Positions 61,478 to 64,000 of a DNA stretch of 64,000 nt are shown piece after piece. The stretch spans positions 124,001 to 188,000 of the forward strand of contig NZ_JAHYCB010000009.1 of assembly GCF_019430945.1 (NCBI RefSeq), read 5' to 3'. The stretch's first letter is position 1; each line of letters starts with the position of its first letter. The notes below the pieces were generated by a model. It was not told the DNA's origin and made no database searches. It worked only from the letters and a program-made list of their open reading frames with translations. The translations under genes and the position numbers were made by a program. The DNA comes from Neorhizobium populisoli. Its GTDB lineage: Bacteria > Pseudomonadota > Alphaproteobacteria > Rhizobiales > Rhizobiaceae.

Positions 61478-63001
61478 TTAGGTTTCGGGCAGCTCTATTC
61501 CAGCCCGCCGGCACCAGTCGCGCAAGGGGGTGAGCGCCTGATGCTGAAGCGCCGTCGCCAGATAACGAAGCGTGCGGGGCATATGCTTCAGATAGCCCGG
61601 CTTGCCGTCTCGCTGCAAGAGCCGCACCCAAAGTCCGGCAAGCTTGCAGTTGCGCTGAGCCGCCATGATCGACCAGGCCTTCATGAAGGTGATCTCGTCG
61701 AAGGAGCCCAAGGGCGTGGCAAGCGAGCGGCGAAGCGCGAAATAGTCGATCATCATCTGGTCGGCCAAAGCCTTCGGCATGTCGACGCGGGCATCCTGTA
61801 CCAGCGATGCGACATCATAGGCCGTCGGGCCGATCATCGAATCTTGGAAATCGATCAGGCCGACGCGCCGCACGCCGGATTCGTTCGGCCGCCAGATGAT
61901 GTTCGGCGAATGAAAATCCCTGAGCAGCAGGTTCTTTTCGACATCCGCCAGCTCGCCGATCAATCCGTCCCAGATGGCAAGATATTCGGCGCGTTCTTCG
62001 TCCGTCGCCGGCGTGCCGCGTTTCCAGGGCACGTGCCAGTCGAGCAGAAGCCGGGCCTCCATCTTCATGGCGGTCGCGTCGAAAAAGGGAATGTGGTGGA
62101 TATGGCCGTTGCCGACCGGCAGGTCCTGCCGCATCTCATGGCTGTGAAGGTAGGCGAGGCAGACGACCGCTTCGCGATAGCGCTCCGGGATCGGCCTGCC
62201 TTCTGCATCCAGCGGACCGTCATCGCCAAGGTCCTCGATCAGCAGAATGCCCTGCTCGTAGTCGGTATGCAGGATTTCCGGTGCCGCGAGCCCGAGTTCG
62301 CGCAGATATTCGTCGACCGCCACGAACGGGTAGGGGTCGAGCGCCAGATGTACGACCTTGGGATAGGGCTTGCCGTCCATCACGACAGGGCCTTCCGGCG
62401 GTCGCGGCCAGTCCATCAGGATCAGCGCTTCGCCTTCAGGGGTAATCACCGTCTCATAGGCTCGCGTCGACGCATCGCCGGTGAGGAAACGCCGGCGGGC
62501 GCCGTTATAACCATGATTGTCGAGGAATTCGCGGATCGCCAGCACACGGCGGATGCGCTCCATCTGCGCTTCCGGGGCCGTAATCGTCGCCTGCCGACCG
62601 CTGCCGTGATGTTCGAGTTTGAGTGTGATACGCACCTGCGGCAGCAGATCATCGGCCATTTCCGGCCATTCGACCAGACAGACGCCGTTGGCCAAGGCCT
62701 CGTCGAAGCCGAGTTCGTCGAGTTCGGAAGCATCGCCCAGCCGGTAGAGGTCGAAATGCGAAACCGAGATGCGCAGCTCATAGGCCTGCACCAGCGTAAA
62801 GGTCGGGCTCGGCACTTCGAGCGACGGATCGTCGGCCACTGCCCGCAGGAACGCTCGGGCCAGCGTCGATTTACCGGCGCCGAGATCGCCCGAAAGCGCC
62901 ACCCAGTCCCCTTTGCCAAGCGCCAGCGCCAGATCTTCGCCGAGACGGATCGTCTCGGCTTCGTCTGCAAGCGTCAATGTCAGGGAGAGACCATCGCTCA
63001 T
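61478..63001 (-). CDS. TsaE-AmgK fusion: t6A biosynthesis ATPase plus sugar kinase
   Basis: A 507-residue two-domain protein. Residues about 1-145 are TsaE (YjeE), the ATPase needed for the universal tRNA t6A37 modification, with Walker A SGDLGAGKST (37-46) and the VPSPTFTLVQAY block. Residues about 155-507 are an aminoglycoside-phosphotransferase-like kinase of the AmgK type, with the catalytic loop LLLRDFHSPN (358-367, Asp362) and the metal motif IDFQDS (383-388). AmgK phosphorylates MurNAc or GlcNAc on C1 for cell-wall recycling. The frame is continuous, so this is a true fusion, conserved in rhizobia as far as I recall. Overlaps divL by four bases. Confidence 0.9.
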   Translation of the reverse strand: MSDGLSLTLTLADEAETIRLGEDLALALGKGDWVALSGDLGAGKSTLARAFLRAVADDPSLEVPSPTFTLVQAYELRISVSHFDLYRLGDASELDELGFDEALANGVCLVEWPEMADDLLPQVRITLKLEHHGSGRQATITAPEAQMERIRRVLAIREFLDNHGYNGARRRFLTGDASTRAYETVITPEGEALILMDWPRPPEGPVVMDGKPYPKVVHLALDPYPFVAVDEYLRELGLAAPEILHTDYEQGILLIEDLGDDGPLDAEGRPIPERYREAVVCLAYLHSHEMRQDLPVGNGHIHHIPFFDATAMKMEARLLLDWHVPWKRGTPATDEERAEYLAIWDGLIGELADVEKNLLLRDFHSPNIIWRPNESGVRRVGLIDFQDSMIGPTAYDVASLVQDARVDMPKALADQMMIDYFALRRSLATPLGSFDEITFMKAWSIMAAQRNCKLAGLWVRLLQRDGKPGYLKHMPRTLRYLATALQHQALTPLRDWCRRAGIELPET

Positions 63002-64000
63002 TCTGCGGCGACGGAACGCGCCGCGTCGGCGCTCGGAATACGGCAGGTTACGGTCGTGCCTTCGCCGGGCTTGCTGTCGATCTTCACCTGGCCGTGGTGC
63101 AGGTTGACGAAGCTTTCGACGATCGACAGGCCGAGGCCCGCACCGCTGCGCTTGCCGCCCTTGGCATTGGCCGAGAAGCGATCAAACACGGTCTTCAGCA
63201 TCTCTTCCGAAATGCCCGGACCCTGGTCGGTCACCGAGAAGAACACATCGTCCTTGGCACGCCAGCAATTGAGCGTGATCGCCGTGCCTTCCGGCGCGAA
63301 ATTCGTGGCATTGGTCAGGAGCTTGATAAGAATCTGTTTCAGGCGCTGCTGGTCGGCAACGATCGAGCCCAAGCCCGCCGGTGCCGTGATCGACAGGGTC
63401 ACGTTATTTTCGTGCAGCCGGTCGGCGATCTGCATCGCGACATCGTCGAGCAGGTCGTCGATCGCCATTTCCGAATAATGCAGCTCCATGATGCCGGCAT
63501 CAACGGTCGCGAGATCGAGAATGTCGTTGACGATGGTCAGCAGCACCGATGACGAGGTGGAGATATGGTCGATATATTCCGCCTGCCGCTCGTTGAGCGT
63601 GCCGATGCCCGGCGTCTTCAGGAGGTCGGTGAAACCGATGATATTGGTCAGCGGCGAGCGAAGCTCGTAAGACACATGCTGGACGAAATCGTTCTTCAGC
63701 TCGTCTGCCTTCAGCAGCGCTTCGTTCTTTTCCTTGAGCGCACGTTCGGCCTGCGCGGTCGCCGTCATGTCGACGAAGGTCAGCATGGTCTGGGCGTTCG
63801 GCAGCGGCGTCGCGGCATAATCGAGGATGATGTTCGAATAGAGCTCGAACGTGCCCTGCAGCGATTGCCGCTCGTCGTCGAAATTCGTCAGGATCTGCCC
63901 GAATCGGCGCCAGCCATCTGGCTTGTCGTAGGAGGTCGCGCAGGCCGCTTCGATCGCCTTGATATGCGTGCCGGGCTTCGCCTCTTCGGCGGTGATGCCC
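62998..64000 (-). CDS. divL: DivL-like PAS-domain histidine-kinase homologue (5' part cut off by window end)
   Basis: The frame runs through the end of the window; about 333 codons are visible. From the visible N-side come a PAS-type region (TFELYSNIILDYAATPLPNA), a linker coiled coil (ERALKEKNEALLKADELK), a HisKA domain and an ATPase domain (NATNFAPEGTAI, DQGPGIS, GAGLGLSIVESF). The phospho-acceptor position reads FVQHVSYELRSPL: a Tyr (codon 63667-63669) replaces the His, the hallmark of DivL. In Caulobacter DivL binds DivK and controls CckA and hence CtrA. Overlaps the TsaE-AmgK gene by four bases (ATGA). Confidence 0.88.
   Translation of the reverse strand, partial: GITAEEAKPGTHIKAIEAACATSYDKPDGWRRFGQILTNFDDERQSLQGTFELYSNIILDYAATPLPNAQTMLTFVDMTATAQAERALKEKNEALLKADELKNDFVQHVSYELRSPLTNIIGFTDLLKTPGIGTLNERQAEYIDHISTSSSVLLTIVNDILDLATVDAGIMELHYSEMAIDDLLDDVAMQIADRLHENNVTLSITAPAGLGSIVADQQRLKQILIKLLTNATNFAPEGTAITLNCWRAKDDVFFSVTDQGPGISEEMLKTVFDRFSANAKGGKRSGAGLGLSIVESFVNLHHGQVKIDSKPGEGTTVTCRIPSADAARSVAAE

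Noticed and set aside
60698..63478. 926-codon plus-strand open frame across murU, tsaE-amgK and divL
   Set aside because: Spans three real genes on the other strand; composition is typical of antisense frames.
1..64000. tRNA, rRNA, CRISPR array, prophage, insertion sequence or defence island
   Set aside because: Looked for tRNA arms, regularly spaced repeats, transposase or integrase frames and defence-type domains; none were convincing.

Overview
The window reads as the replication-origin region of the main chromosome of a high-GC alphaproteobacterium of the Rhizobiales (Rhizobium/Agrobacterium/Neorhizobium type). The evidence is the gene order mnmE-mnmG-rsmG-parA-parB, rho, hemJ-hemE next to a DnaA-box-bearing intergenic region, then pyruvate-phosphate-dikinase regulator-maf-aroE-coaE-dnaQ-secB. 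Supporting signs are multiple parS sites, RIME-like palindromic intergenic elements, a CtrA-type box before minC and a DivL-type kinase. No rRNA, tRNA, CRISPR array, insertion sequence, prophage or defence island was found. Genus and species are inferred, not proven.

Layout. 0-8 kb: the end of an MFS transporter gene, a gene-free 0.87 kb gap with a perfect 48-bp inverted repeat, then purH, a heparinase II/III-like gene, rsmB and htpX on the minus strand. 8-18 kb: a small SDHAF4-like protein, a secreted nuclease, a Sel1-repeat protein, acs, the cell-cycle regulator trcR, minCDE, prpE, an orphan ORF and a YggS-type PLP protein. 18-31 kb: leuS-lptE-holA on the plus strand, converging on the minus-strand genes parB, parA, rsmG, mnmG, mnmE, rho, hemJ and hemE. 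31.1-31.5 kb: the probable oriC, with two perfect DnaA boxes, one near match and an AT-rich stretch. 31.5-35.2 kb: a tightly overlapping plus-strand run (PPDK regulator, maf, aroE, coaE, dnaQ). 35-47.7 kb: secB, fxsA, a Tim44-domain gene, mltA, an smr gene, an XRE regulator, gyrB, a nitroreductase, an FAH-family hydrolase, phaZ and several small conserved genes. 48.4-53.5 kb: trpF-trpB-trpA-accD-folC. 53.5-64 kb: a continuous minus-strand block of trxA, addA, addB, a MurU-like nucleotidyltransferase, a TsaE-AmgK fusion and divL (cut by the window end).

How it fits together. Origin firing (oriC), origin segregation (ParA, ParB and eight parS or parS-like sites between 15 and 58 kb), division-site placement (MinCDE) and the CtrA phosphorelay (DivL, TrcR, CtrA-type boxes before minC) lie within one 64 kb stretch. 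Most genes flanking oriC are transcribed away from it; the main exceptions are leuS-lptE-holA and the 10 kb trxA-divL block, which face the presumed fork. The most interesting signals are the parS layout (several copies inside genes, giving the same V-S-R-E-T/A peptide in unrelated proteins), the Tyr-for-His kinase DivL, the TsaE-AmgK fusion beside MurU, the AccD without its zinc-ribbon cysteines, and a structured non-coding stretch before trpF. I saw no clearly new multi-gene system.
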